Assembly: GCA_017483235.1 (NCBI GenBank)
Contig: JAFULE010000062.1
Span: 1 to 11,916 of the forward strand
DNA length: 11,916 nt
Source: Faecalibacterium sp.
GTDB lineage: Bacteria; Bacillota; Clostridia; Oscillospirales; Ruminococcaceae
Direction: 5' to 3'
Positions 1 through 8,145 of the stretch are shown here, piece after piece. The notes beneath the pieces are model-generated. The model had not been told where the DNA came from. It did not search any database and worked only from the letters and a program-made list of their open reading frames with translations. The translations under genes and the position numbers were made by a program. Position 1 is the stretch's first letter. The number at the start of each line of letters is the position of its first letter.

Positions 1-36
1 AAGTACTACCAGCTGTACACCGGCAATCTGGAATAA
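1..36 (+). CDS. C-terminal end of an unidentified upstream protein (partial)
   Basis: Frame 1 reads KYYQLYTGNLE and then TAA. The gene begins outside the window, so only 11 residues are visible. That it is a real gene end is supported by the strong intrinsic terminator beginning 12 nt after the stop codon. The YYQLYTG-(N/Q)-LE pattern resembles the tails of many ATP-binding cassette exporters of Firmicutes (ATPase domain C-terminus). That is recalled family knowledge from a very short string and should be treated as a guess. Confidence 0.55.
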   Translation, partial: KYYQLYTGNLE

Positions 37-48
37 ATTCCGGCATGA

Positions 49-88
49 AAAAAGGCGGCTTTTCCCACAGAGGAAAGGCCGCCTTTTT
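49..88 (+). terminator. Intrinsic terminator of the upstream gene
   Basis: A 17-bp stem (49-65 with 72-88, one G-U pair) closes a 6-nt CACAGA loop. The 3' arm ends in five T residues. The hairpin lies just after the stop at 36 and before the sigma-factor promoter region, so it ends transcription of the gene entering from the left. Confidence 0.9.
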
Positions 89-112
89 GCTGAAAAAGCA
101 ATGTGATATGAT
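84..112 (+). promoter_or_regulatory. Candidate housekeeping promoter of the sigma/anti-sigma operon
   Basis: TATGAT at 107-112 is preceded by TGA at 104-106, giving an extended -10 (TGnTATGAT). A weak -35, TTTTTG at 84-89, lies 17 nt upstream and overlaps the T tract of the preceding terminator. The expected start near 119 would leave a leader of about 75 nt before the GTG at 195. The -35 is poor, so the call rests mainly on the extended -10. Confidence 0.4.
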
Positions 113-194
113 AAAAATAAGATATAGGTAATGTAACAAAACCGCTCTGCCGGGGATATATGGATAGAGAACCCGGCCGAAAGGGGGGATACCC

Positions 195-710
195 GTGCCG
201 GATAAAAATAACAGCGAGATCGAGCAGGCCTACCGTGCCCACGCCGGCACGGTGTATAAGTTTCTGTTGGCGCAATGCCGCGACCCGCAGTTGGCCGAAG
301 AACTTACGCAGGAAACCTTTTATCAGGCGGTGCAAAGCATTCACCAGTACGACGGCAGCTGCAAGCTGTCGGTGTGGCTGTGCCAGATCGCAAAGCATCT
401 GTGGTATCACCATCTGCGCCGCTGCGGTAAGGAAACACCAACGGCCGAGCCATGGCTGGCTGCTGCCGAATTGCCGGTGCAGCCCTCGCCCGAGCAGCAA
501 TTTTCTGCCCGGCAACAGCATCTGCAGCTGCTGCGCAGCATTCAGGTGCTGCCGCCGCCCGCCCGCGAGGTGGTGTACCTTCGGGTGTTTGGTGAACTGA
601 GCTTTGCCGAAATTGCCGATGTGATGGGCAAAACCGAAACATGGGCCCGGGTGACCTTTTACCGAAGCAAAGAAAAATTAAAACAGACAAGGGGAGGGGA
701 GAACGCATGA
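195..710 (+). CDS. ECF-type RNA polymerase sigma factor (sigma-70 family)
   Basis: A 171-aa extracytoplasmic-function sigma factor that directs RNA polymerase to stress or envelope-response promoters. Region 2 covers about residues 10-76, with the core-binding, -10-recognising segment DPQLAEELTQETF (30-42) and the helix around W61-W70. Region 4 covers about 117-165, with a helix-turn-helix in LSFAEIADVMGKTETWARV that should contact the -35 element. There is no region 1.1 or 3, as expected for the ECF class, and the length is normal. The GTG start at 195 is chosen because a G-rich Shine-Dalgarno (183-188) lies 6 nt upstream and region 2 begins soon after. The last four bases overlap the next gene's ATG (ATGA), so the two are translationally coupled. 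The neighbour is a zinc anti-sigma factor that presumably holds this protein at the membrane until a signal arrives. The regulon and signal are unknown. Confidence 0.93.
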   Translation: MPDKNNSEIEQAYRAHAGTVYKFLLAQCRDPQLAEELTQETFYQAVQSIHQYDGSCKLSVWLCQIAKHLWYHHLRRCGKETPTAEPWLAAAELPVQPSPEQQFSARQQHLQLLRSIQVLPPPAREVVYLRVFGELSFAEIADVMGKTETWARVTFYRSKEKLKQTRGGENA

Positions 711-1810
711 AACCGGTTTTGAATTGTGAGATCGTGCACGATCTGCTGCCGCTGTATCTCGATCAGCTGACAGCACCCGGCACCACTGCGGCCGTAGAAG
801 AGCATCTGGCGGGGTGTGCGCGCTGCCGCGCCGCCAAAGCGGCCATGGCCGAAGTGGAAGATACGCCCGCTGTGCAGGAAAATCAGAAAGAGGTGGATTA
901 TCTGAAGCAGGTGCGCCGCCGCGGCCGCAGCCGTGTGCTGCTGGCGGTGGTGTGCACGGTACTGGTGCTGGTCGGTGTGCTGGGGGCAAAGCTGTTCTGG
1001 ATCGGGCAGGAGGCTGACCGGGAAGGGCTGAGCTGGTCTGTGCAGGACAACGGCAATACCCTGCAGCTGCATCTTTTTACCAAATGGGAGGAATATGCCT
1101 ACCGTGATTGGCAGGTGACCGAAGTGGAAGATGGTGTTGTGCATGTTACGGCACGGCGGGTGAATGCTTCGCCCTTATGCAGCAGTCGGGACAGCTTTTT
1201 TCACATCAACCGGGACGGCCTGAAAAAGGTTTACCTGTTTGGCCAGCTGCTGTGGCAGAATGACGTTACCATCAAAAGCGGTACACTGCGGTTGTGTGAA
1301 TTGCAGACCCCTTATACGGGCAATGCCCCGGCATTGGGGGCGATCGCCAGCGAATTGGGCATTGAGGCCCTGTGCGGCCCCTTTACGATGGAACTGCAAA
1401 CCGCTGCCGAGCCGTATGGCTGGACGCTGCATTTCAGTGAGCCGATGGGAGATGTGGAAGGCTCGAAGCTGAATTCCAAAATGATGGATCACGCATTGCT
1501 GATGCTGGCTTTGGTGGAAAATCTGGGGCAGGTAAGCTGGACCTGGGCAGACGAAGCCGGTGAGATGCATCAGCAGACCGTGACATGGGATGCGGTGAAA
1601 AAGATAAAGCTGAAAACCACTGTCAGCAGCGGCACCGCTGTCTGTGAGCTCGATTTTGCGGAACTCAAGGATTTTTATACCGATCCATACAAAATGGAGC
1701 TGCTGCGCAGCTATGGCACTGCGCTGGTGGAATACGGAACCGAACGGAATGGTGAAGTGTGGGTGAATGGCCAGCCCAATCTGGAGACAACGCAGAATAA
1801 ACCCGGATAA
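707..1810 (+). CDS. Membrane-anchored zinc anti-sigma factor with DUF4825-like sensor domain
   Basis: A 367-aa protein that likely sequesters the ECF sigma factor encoded just upstream. The cytoplasmic N-terminus is a zinc-binding anti-sigma (ZAS/zf-HC2) domain: CEIVHDLLPLYLD (7-19) followed by HLAGCARC, the H-x3-C-x2-C motif with H33, C37 and C40. A single transmembrane helix spans about 77-99, preceded by a basic RRRGRSR stretch that fits cytoplasmic retention of the N-terminus. The remaining ~268 residues should be outside the membrane. Within them, about 198-300 (TPYTGNAPALGAIASELG, then EPYGWTLHF, then LALVENLGQVSWTW) resembles DUF4825, recalled from family knowledge. The domain's ligand is not known to me. 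ATG at 707 is chosen over an earlier in-frame start at 641 because it gives the ATGA overlap, follows a GGGGAGGGG Shine-Dalgarno, and places the ZAS domain at the N-terminus. A strong terminator follows the stop. Confidence 0.9.
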   Translation: MKPVLNCEIVHDLLPLYLDQLTAPGTTAAVEEHLAGCARCRAAKAAMAEVEDTPAVQENQKEVDYLKQVRRRGRSRVLLAVVCTVLVLVGVLGAKLFWIGQEADREGLSWSVQDNGNTLQLHLFTKWEEYAYRDWQVTEVEDGVVHVTARRVNASPLCSSRDSFFHINRDGLKKVYLFGQLLWQNDVTIKSGTLRLCELQTPYTGNAPALGAIASELGIEALCGPFTMELQTAAEPYGWTLHFSEPMGDVEGSKLNSKMMDHALLMLALVENLGQVSWTWADEAGEMHQQTVTWDAVKKIKLKTTVSSGTAVCELDFAELKDFYTDPYKMELLRSYGTALVEYGTERNGEVWVNGQPNLETTQNKPG

Positions 1811-1816
1811 AAAACG

Positions 1817-1850
1817 AACCCCGCTGCAGCAATGCTGCAGCGGGGTTTTT
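1817..1850. terminator. Bidirectional terminator between the anti-sigma gene and secA
   Basis: A perfect 14-bp stem (1817-1830 with 1834-1847) with a 3-nt loop contains the palindromic GCTGCAGC segments. On the plus strand it is followed by a T run to 1850. On the minus strand it is followed by TTCGTTTTTT. It sits between the convergent stop codons at 1810 and 1857 and can serve both genes. Confidence 0.92.
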
Positions 1851-1856
1851 GCTTTT

Positions 1857-4691
<2,835 letters not shown>

Positions 4692-4790
4692 TTTGTTTCC
4701 ACCTCGTAAAATTGTGATTCTCTATCGCAAAAAAGTAAAATCTGTTGTACAATGGGGTTGGGCATACAAACCCAGTTTCCATACTCTATT

Positions 4791-4820
4791 ATGATACTAC
4801 ACCCGGCCGAAGCCTGTCAA
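4791..4820 (-). promoter_or_regulatory. Sigma-A-type promoter of secA
   Basis: On the minus strand a perfect TTGACA (-35, plus coordinates 4815-4820) is separated by 18 nt from TATCAT (-10, 4791-4796). The predicted start near 4785 gives a 5' leader of roughly 95 nt before the secA ATG. No riboswitch-like fold was recognised in that leader. Confidence 0.75.
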
Positions 4821-4894
4821 ACCTTGCAGCGGCCGGCAGGGTAAACTTTTTGTGAATTTGCCGTGTTTTTCCGCCGCACAGCGGCCGGATGCGC

Positions 4895-4900
4895 TATACT
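4895..4900 (+). promoter_or_regulatory. Candidate -10 element for the DUF3592-like gene
   Basis: TATACT at 4895-4900 matches a sigma-A -10 hexamer, and the gene starts about 30 nt downstream. No convincing -35 is present at 16-18 nt spacing and there is no TGn extension, so this is a weak call. With the secA promoter it would make 4692-4929 a divergent regulatory region. Confidence 0.35.
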
Positions 4901-4929
4901 GACAGTGACAAAACAAAAAAGGGGAAGTT

Positions 4930-5322
4930 ATGATGCAGTTTATCATTCCGCTGCTGATGCTGGTGCTGGGGGCGCTGGGGCTGTACTATGCCTTGCGCGA
5001 TCTGGTGTACACCGCAAGGTGCAGCACCCGTGCGGACGGGGTATATCTGGAAAACAAGACCTACGGCAGCCGGGGCGGGGGCGAGGTGTCGCCGGTGTTC
5101 CACTACCGCCACGGCGGCAAAGAATACAAGCAGGCCACCTTTCAGACCTTTACGGCAAAAAAAGCTGCCGAAAACCTGATCCCCGGGCAGGTGTACGATA
5201 TCTGGCTGGATGAAGCACATCCCCAGCGGTTTGTGGTGCAGCGTGGCTTGCAGTTGGAAACCGCCCTGTTTTTTGCCATGGGCATTGTGGTGCTGGTGTT
5301 CGGCGTGGTGCTGTTGTTATAA
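4930..5322 (+). CDS. Small membrane protein, DUF3592-like
   Basis: A 130-aa protein with two hydrophobic helices, at about residues 3-20 and 111-130, flanking a soluble middle domain of ~85 residues. The middle, with SPVFHYRHGGKEY (54-66) and then PGQVYDIWLDEAHPQRF (85-101), fits the DUF3592 pattern: a 'PVF-Y--G--Y' strand pair followed by a 'G--v-i-yd---P' segment. The biochemical role of that family is unknown to me, so no function is assigned. ATG at 4930 follows an AAAAGGGGAAG Shine-Dalgarno; a second ATG at 4933 is also possible. The gene stands alone: it diverges from secA, and a strong terminator follows 10 nt after its stop and is shared with the convergent HAD gene. Confidence 0.8.
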   Translation: MMQFIIPLLMLVLGALGLYYALRDLVYTARCSTRADGVYLENKTYGSRGGGEVSPVFHYRHGGKEYKQATFQTFTAKKAAENLIPGQVYDIWLDEAHPQRFVVQRGLQLETALFFAMGIVVLVFGVVLLL

Positions 5323-5332
5323 ACAAAAAAGC

Positions 5333-5378
5333 AAAGCGGCCCTGTCTTCTCGTAAGGGAAGACAGGGCCGCTTTTTTT
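5333..5378. terminator. Bidirectional terminator with a GNRA-like tetraloop
   Basis: A 19-bp stem (5333-5351 with 5356-5374, one G-U pair) is capped by GTAA. On the plus strand it ends in a run of seven T residues. On the minus strand the stem begins next to the stop codon of the HAD gene and is followed by GCTTTTTTG. It serves both convergent genes. Confidence 0.93.
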
Positions 5379-6018
5379 ACAAAAGAGCGGGAATCTCACT
5401 TAATCGGTCCACCACCGGGCAGCCGGCGGTTTCCAGTTTACGGCGGCTGTGGTGGCCGCCGGTGTACAGAATGCAGCGGGCGCCCATGGCGGCGGCAACT
5501 TCGGCGTCGTGCAAGGTGTCGCCAATCATCACGGCAGTGGCAGGGTCAAGGCCGCTGCGGGCCATCCAGTCTTTGCCGGCCTGCACCTTGCTTTTGCCGA
5601 AAATGTCGCCAAGGCCGATCAGCTCCTCAAAATAGCCATGCAGCCCCCGGGCACTTACCTGCTGCACAAGGGTGTCGCGCCGGGTGGCCGAAAGGATCAC
5701 CTGCCGTACCCCGCGGCCCTGAATGGTTTGCAGGGTGCTGACCGCATCGGCCATGGGGCCGCAGGCCGCTGAGCCGGGGTTGTAACGGGCCATAAACACT
5801 TCGGCCAGCAGGGGGTAGGGGTGGCGGGCAAAATCGAAACCGGCCTTTTTGTAGTATTCCTCGATGGGAAAGTCGAACAGCTCCAGATACGCGGCGGTTT
5901 CATAGCGCTGCGGATAGCCGAATTTTTCCAGAAGGTAGTTCAGGCAATCCAGCGTAAAGGCCCGGTCATCCAGAAGGGTGCCGTTCCAGTCCCACAAAAT
6001 CACCGATGTGTTTGCCAT
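5377..6018 (-). CDS. HAD-family hydrolase (phosphoglycolate phosphatase-like) in the queT operon
   Basis: A 213-residue haloacid-dehalogenase phosphatase. Motif I is LWDWNGTLLDD (8-18): nucleophile D10 is present, but the usual second aspartate (DxDGT) is replaced by N12. Motif II is ILSATRRD with S110. Motif III supplies a lysine near 144-149 (GKSKVQAGKDW), and motif IV is MIGDTLHDAE with D167 and D171. An alpha-helical C1-type cap lies at about 18-85. The overall layout is that of Gph/PGMB-type small-molecule phosphatases. The DWNGT variant occurs in other HAD proteins, so the protein may still be active, but the substrate is unknown. The start is clear: GGAGG lies 7 nt before the ATG. It begins only 16 nt after queT with no terminator between, so it should be co-transcribed under the preQ1 riboswitch. 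A role in handling a queuosine-related phosphate is possible but only inferred from position. Confidence 0.9.
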   Translation of the reverse strand: MANTSVILWDWNGTLLDDRAFTLDCLNYLLEKFGYPQRYETAAYLELFDFPIEEYYKKAGFDFARHPYPLLAEVFMARYNPGSAACGPMADAVSTLQTIQGRGVRQVILSATRRDTLVQQVSARGLHGYFEELIGLGDIFGKSKVQAGKDWMARSGLDPATAVMIGDTLHDAEVAAAMGARCILYTGGHHSRRKLETAGCPVVDRLSEIPALL

Positions 6019-6034
6019 GTAAAGGCCTCCGTTG

Positions 6035-6556
6035 TCAGGTTTCGATAAATAAAGCGTGCAGGCGTGGGTTGGTTTCGATCAGCCGCACCAATCCAACGCC
6101 CAGAATGCAGCAGCTGATGATCTCGCCAATGCCTACATTCAGCATATTCAGCGTCAGAACCGGCCAGCTCAGAGCTCCTTCGGTGAAAAAGAAAGAGAGT
6201 TCAAGGCCGATGATCACTGCATTGCAGACGACCGGCGGCAAGGCGGCAGGCAGTGTCAGCCCGAACACGCGAAGCTTCCGCAGTGCATAGGTGAACAGAC
6301 AGCCCAGAAGGGTAGCCAGTGTACCAAACACGATGTCCAATGCCACAGTGGTGCCCAATGCTACGCCCAGCAGATTGGCCAGAAAGCACCCCAGCGTGAC
6401 CCCCCAGATGTACCCCGGCCCAAACACCGGCAACAAGGTGAGCATTTCGGCCAGGCGCACATTCAAAAGGCCATACGAGATAGGCTGCAGAATCAGGCAA
6501 AGCGCAGCGTAAACAGCAGCAATCAGGGCGCAGCGAACAAGCTTTTTGGTTTTCAT
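6035..6556 (-). CDS. queT: QueT family transporter (preQ1/queuosine-precursor ECF S component)
   Basis: A 173-aa integral membrane protein with about five or six hydrophobic helices. It carries the QueT-family signature around 24-45 (QPISYGLLNVRLAEML followed by TLLPVF), plus DIVFGTLATLLG (74-85) and IGEIIS near the end. QueT proteins are substrate-binding S components of energy-coupling-factor transporters and bring queuosine precursors such as preQ1 into the cell for tRNA anticodon modification. The shared EcfAA'T module is not in the window. The assignment is reinforced by the preQ1-III riboswitch directly upstream. ATG at 6556 is preferred to a GTG 33 nt upstream: it matches the family N-terminus (MKTKKLVRCALIAA) and has GGAG 9 nt ahead. 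The upstream GTG also lies inside the riboswitch fold. Confidence 0.93.
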   Translation of the reverse strand: MKTKKLVRCALIAAVYAALCLILQPISYGLLNVRLAEMLTLLPVFGPGYIWGVTLGCFLANLLGVALGTTVALDIVFGTLATLLGCLFTYALRKLRVFGLTLPAALPPVVCNAVIIGLELSFFFTEGALSWPVLTLNMLNVGIGEIISCCILGVGLVRLIETNPRLHALFIET

Positions 6557-6565
6557 AAAATGATA

Positions 6566-6665
6566 CTCCGGCGGTAAGATTTTGACCACCCCGGCACCGC
6601 CAGTTCCGGGTGGTGTGTACCTTTACCGCAGGCGGCAAAGGCGAGCCTAAAATCCTAAGTTGCTC
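6566..6665 (-). ncRNA. preQ1-III riboswitch
   Basis: The minus-strand leader contains GAGC, AACTTAGGATTTTAG and GCTC in succession (6665 down to 6643), a short P1 stem whose loop matches the conserved core of class III preQ1 aptamers as I remember it. A variable hairpin follows, CCTTTGCC/GGTAAAGG. Next is an ACCACC/GGTGGT stem around 6613-6586, then the conserved GGTCAAAAT. GGCGGT (6601-6596) can pair with ACCGCC (6575-6570) as an H-type pseudoknot, and the 3' strand abuts GGAG (6569-6566), the queT Shine-Dalgarno. Binding of preQ1 would therefore be expected to hide the ribosome site and lower queT translation. The length (~100 nt) and the downstream gene agree with the published class. The match is from memory, not a covariance search. 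Confidence 0.9.
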
Positions 6666-6677
6666 TTTTGTGTCAGC

Positions 6678-6706
6678 AGTATACCAAAAAAACGCCCCCG
6701 CCGCAA
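6678..6706 (-). promoter_or_regulatory. Promoter of the riboswitch-queT-HAD operon
   Basis: On the minus strand, TTGCGG (6701-6706) is followed 17 nt later by TATACT (6678-6683) with a TGG extension (TGnTATACT). The predicted start, near 6671, is only a few nucleotides before the riboswitch P1 stem at 6665, which is where an aptamer transcript should begin. The -35 lies inside the loop and arm of the degV terminator hairpin. Confidence 0.65.
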
Positions 6707-6716
6707 GGGCAGGGGC
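6686..6716 (-). terminator. Terminator of the pdxK-trmL-degV operon
   Basis: On the minus strand a 9-bp GC-rich stem (6708-6716 with 6694-6702, one G-U pair) with a 5-nt CTTGC loop is followed by seven T residues. It begins 13 nt after the degV stop and overlaps the promoter of the next operon. Confidence 0.9.
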
Positions 6717-6729
6717 ATTGCAAGATCAA

Positions 6730-7602
6730 TTACTCCCGTGGTTTGGCCAGATAGCCAATGGCCAGTGCATCGGGGCCGGTGTTGCAGGCAATGATGCTGC
6801 CCAGCTTGAACACCAGCTTGGGCTCGCGGCCCAGCTCTTTGCGCAGCAAAGGCACCAGATCGTTGACCCGGCGGTCGCCGGTGTAGCCCACCAGATAATC
6901 GAATTCGCCAAGTCCTTCGGTGCGTTTTTTCAGCAGCGACACCATAGCGGGCACCACCTTGTCGTCACCGCGCACCTTGTTGGCCACGCTGGTTTTGCCG
7001 TCGATCAGAGTGATGATGGGGCGAATGCCCATCAGCTCGCCCGCCACAGCGGCTGCGGCCGAAATACGGCCGCTTTTTTTCATCTGCTTCAGGCTGTAGG
7101 CGCCCAGAATGATCTCGGCGCGGTTCATGGCATCCTCGAATTCGGCAATCAAGGGCGTCAGCTCGCCGCCATTGCGGATCTTGCGGGCCAGCTCGCACAG
7201 ATACCAGCCGTACATCATCGAGTAGGTGTGCGGGTCCAGCAGGTGAATTTTCATGTGATGCTCGGGGCGTTCTTCCCGCAGCATGTCCATGGCCATCAGA
7301 GCGTTGTTGTAGGTGCTGCTTCCGTTGCGGTTGATGGGCACATGTACCACGTCGGTGTAGCCTTTATCCACATATTCGCAGTATTTTTCGCAGAACTGCA
7401 GCGGAGTGATGGCCGCGGTAGAGGGTACCCCCTCGGCCTGACGAAGCAGTTTGTAGAATTCGTCGGGGGTAAAACTTTCCCGGTCCAGATAGTCCACCCC
7501 GTCCAGCAGGATGGGGAAGCACAAAATATCGATGCCGTACTGTTCTGCCAGATCCTGCGGGATGTCGCAGGAGGAATCGGTCAGAATTGCAATTTTTTTC
7601 AT
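6730..7602 (-). CDS. DegV family protein (FakB-type fatty-acid-binding)
   Basis: A 290-aa DegV-fold protein. Characterised members of the family (FakB) hold a fatty acid and present it to the kinase FakA for phosphorylation, feeding phospholipid synthesis. Visible family features are ILTDSSCDIP (6-15), the PSTAAITP loop (60-67) in place of the more common (P)-T-TSQP, NRNGSSTYNNA (91-101), and LKQMKKSGRIS (171-181) leading into GIRPIITLIDGK. The C-terminal GSIIACNTGPDALAIGYL replaces the usual histidine-containing 'G-H-GPG' segment. These changes suggest a diverged subfamily, so ligand and partner are uncertain and no FakA is nearby. Its ATG overlaps the trmL stop by 4 nt (ATGA), so the genes are coupled. 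It is the last gene of the operon. Confidence 0.92.
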   Translation of the reverse strand: MKKIAILTDSSCDIPQDLAEQYGIDILCFPILLDGVDYLDRESFTPDEFYKLLRQAEGVPSTAAITPLQFCEKYCEYVDKGYTDVVHVPINRNGSSTYNNALMAMDMLREERPEHHMKIHLLDPHTYSMMYGWYLCELARKIRNGGELTPLIAEFEDAMNRAEIILGAYSLKQMKKSGRISAAAAVAGELMGIRPIITLIDGKTSVANKVRGDDKVVPAMVSLLKKRTEGLGEFDYLVGYTGDRRVNDLVPLLRKELGREPKLVFKLGSIIACNTGPDALAIGYLAKPRE

Positions 7603-8120
7603 AGCTGTGTTGCCTCGTTCCAGTCGTAATCACGCAGATTGCCGTGATCCAGCAGGGTCGGAAAATCCCACTGCCGCAATACTTCATACACACCAACGGC
7701 CACCGAGTTGGACAGGTTCAGGCTGCGGCAGCCTTCCCGCATGGGCAGGCGAATGCAGTGGTCGGGGTGTTCGTGCAATAGCCATTCGGGCAGGCCGGCG
7801 TCCTCGCGGCCAAACACAATGTAGGCGCCGTCGGGGTAGGTTACATCGGTATGGCGATGCAGCGCCTTGGTGGTGAAAAAGAAATAGGGGCCGCTGTTCT
7901 GCTCCAGAAACTGCTGAATGCTGTCGTAATAGGTAATGTCCAGATAATGCCAATAGTCAAGCCCGGCGTGCTTCAGCTTTTTGTCGTCGATGGCAAAGCC
8001 CATGGGGCCCACCAGATGCAGCCGACAGCCGGTGCAGGCACAGGTGCGGGCCACGTTGCCGGTGTTCTGGGGGATGCGCGGCTCAACCAGTACGATATTC
8101 AGTGTGGGTTGATGGTTCAT
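7599..8120 (-). CDS. trmL: tRNA (cytidine/uridine(34)-2'-O)-methyltransferase TrmL-like
   Basis: A 173-aa SPOUT-class methyltransferase without an added RNA-binding domain, the usual size for TrmL, which 2'-O-methylates the wobble base of leucine tRNAs. The three SPOUT motifs are present: EPRIPQNTGNVAR (13-25), FGREDAGLP (103-111), and RSLNLSNSVAVGVYE (132-146), which form the knotted SAM site. The open frame extends further upstream, but that stretch overlaps the kinase gene and is proline/cysteine-rich shadow sequence. The ATG at 8120 places the family start (MNHQPTLNIVLVEPRIPQNTG) correctly. The Shine-Dalgarno is weak, with only a GGA about 12 nt ahead, so translation may depend on the kinase gene ending 25 nt upstream. 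Its stop overlaps the degV start. Confidence 0.94.
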   Translation of the reverse strand: MNHQPTLNIVLVEPRIPQNTGNVARTCACTGCRLHLVGPMGFAIDDKKLKHAGLDYWHYLDITYYDSIQQFLEQNSGPYFFFTTKALHRHTDVTYPDGAYIVFGREDAGLPEWLLHEHPDHCIRLPMREGCRSLNLSNSVAVGVYEVLRQWDFPTLLDHGNLRDYDWNEATQL

Positions 8121-8145
8121 GGTAAAATCGTCCGTTTCGCAAAAA

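Noticed and set aside
304..1144. Several 100-160-codon minus-strand frames opposite the sigma and anti-sigma genes
   Set aside because: They are shadows of recognised genes, with Pro/Arg/Cys-rich composition, no Shine-Dalgarno and no domain.
4692..4929. secA leader as a possible SecM/riboswitch-like regulatory RNA
   Set aside because: I found only promoters and short imperfect repeats, with no coding leader peptide carrying an arrest motif and no known aptamer core.
6557..6589. Upstream GTG start for queT
   Set aside because: It lies within the riboswitch core and pseudoknot, lacks a Shine-Dalgarno, and adds residues not seen in the family.
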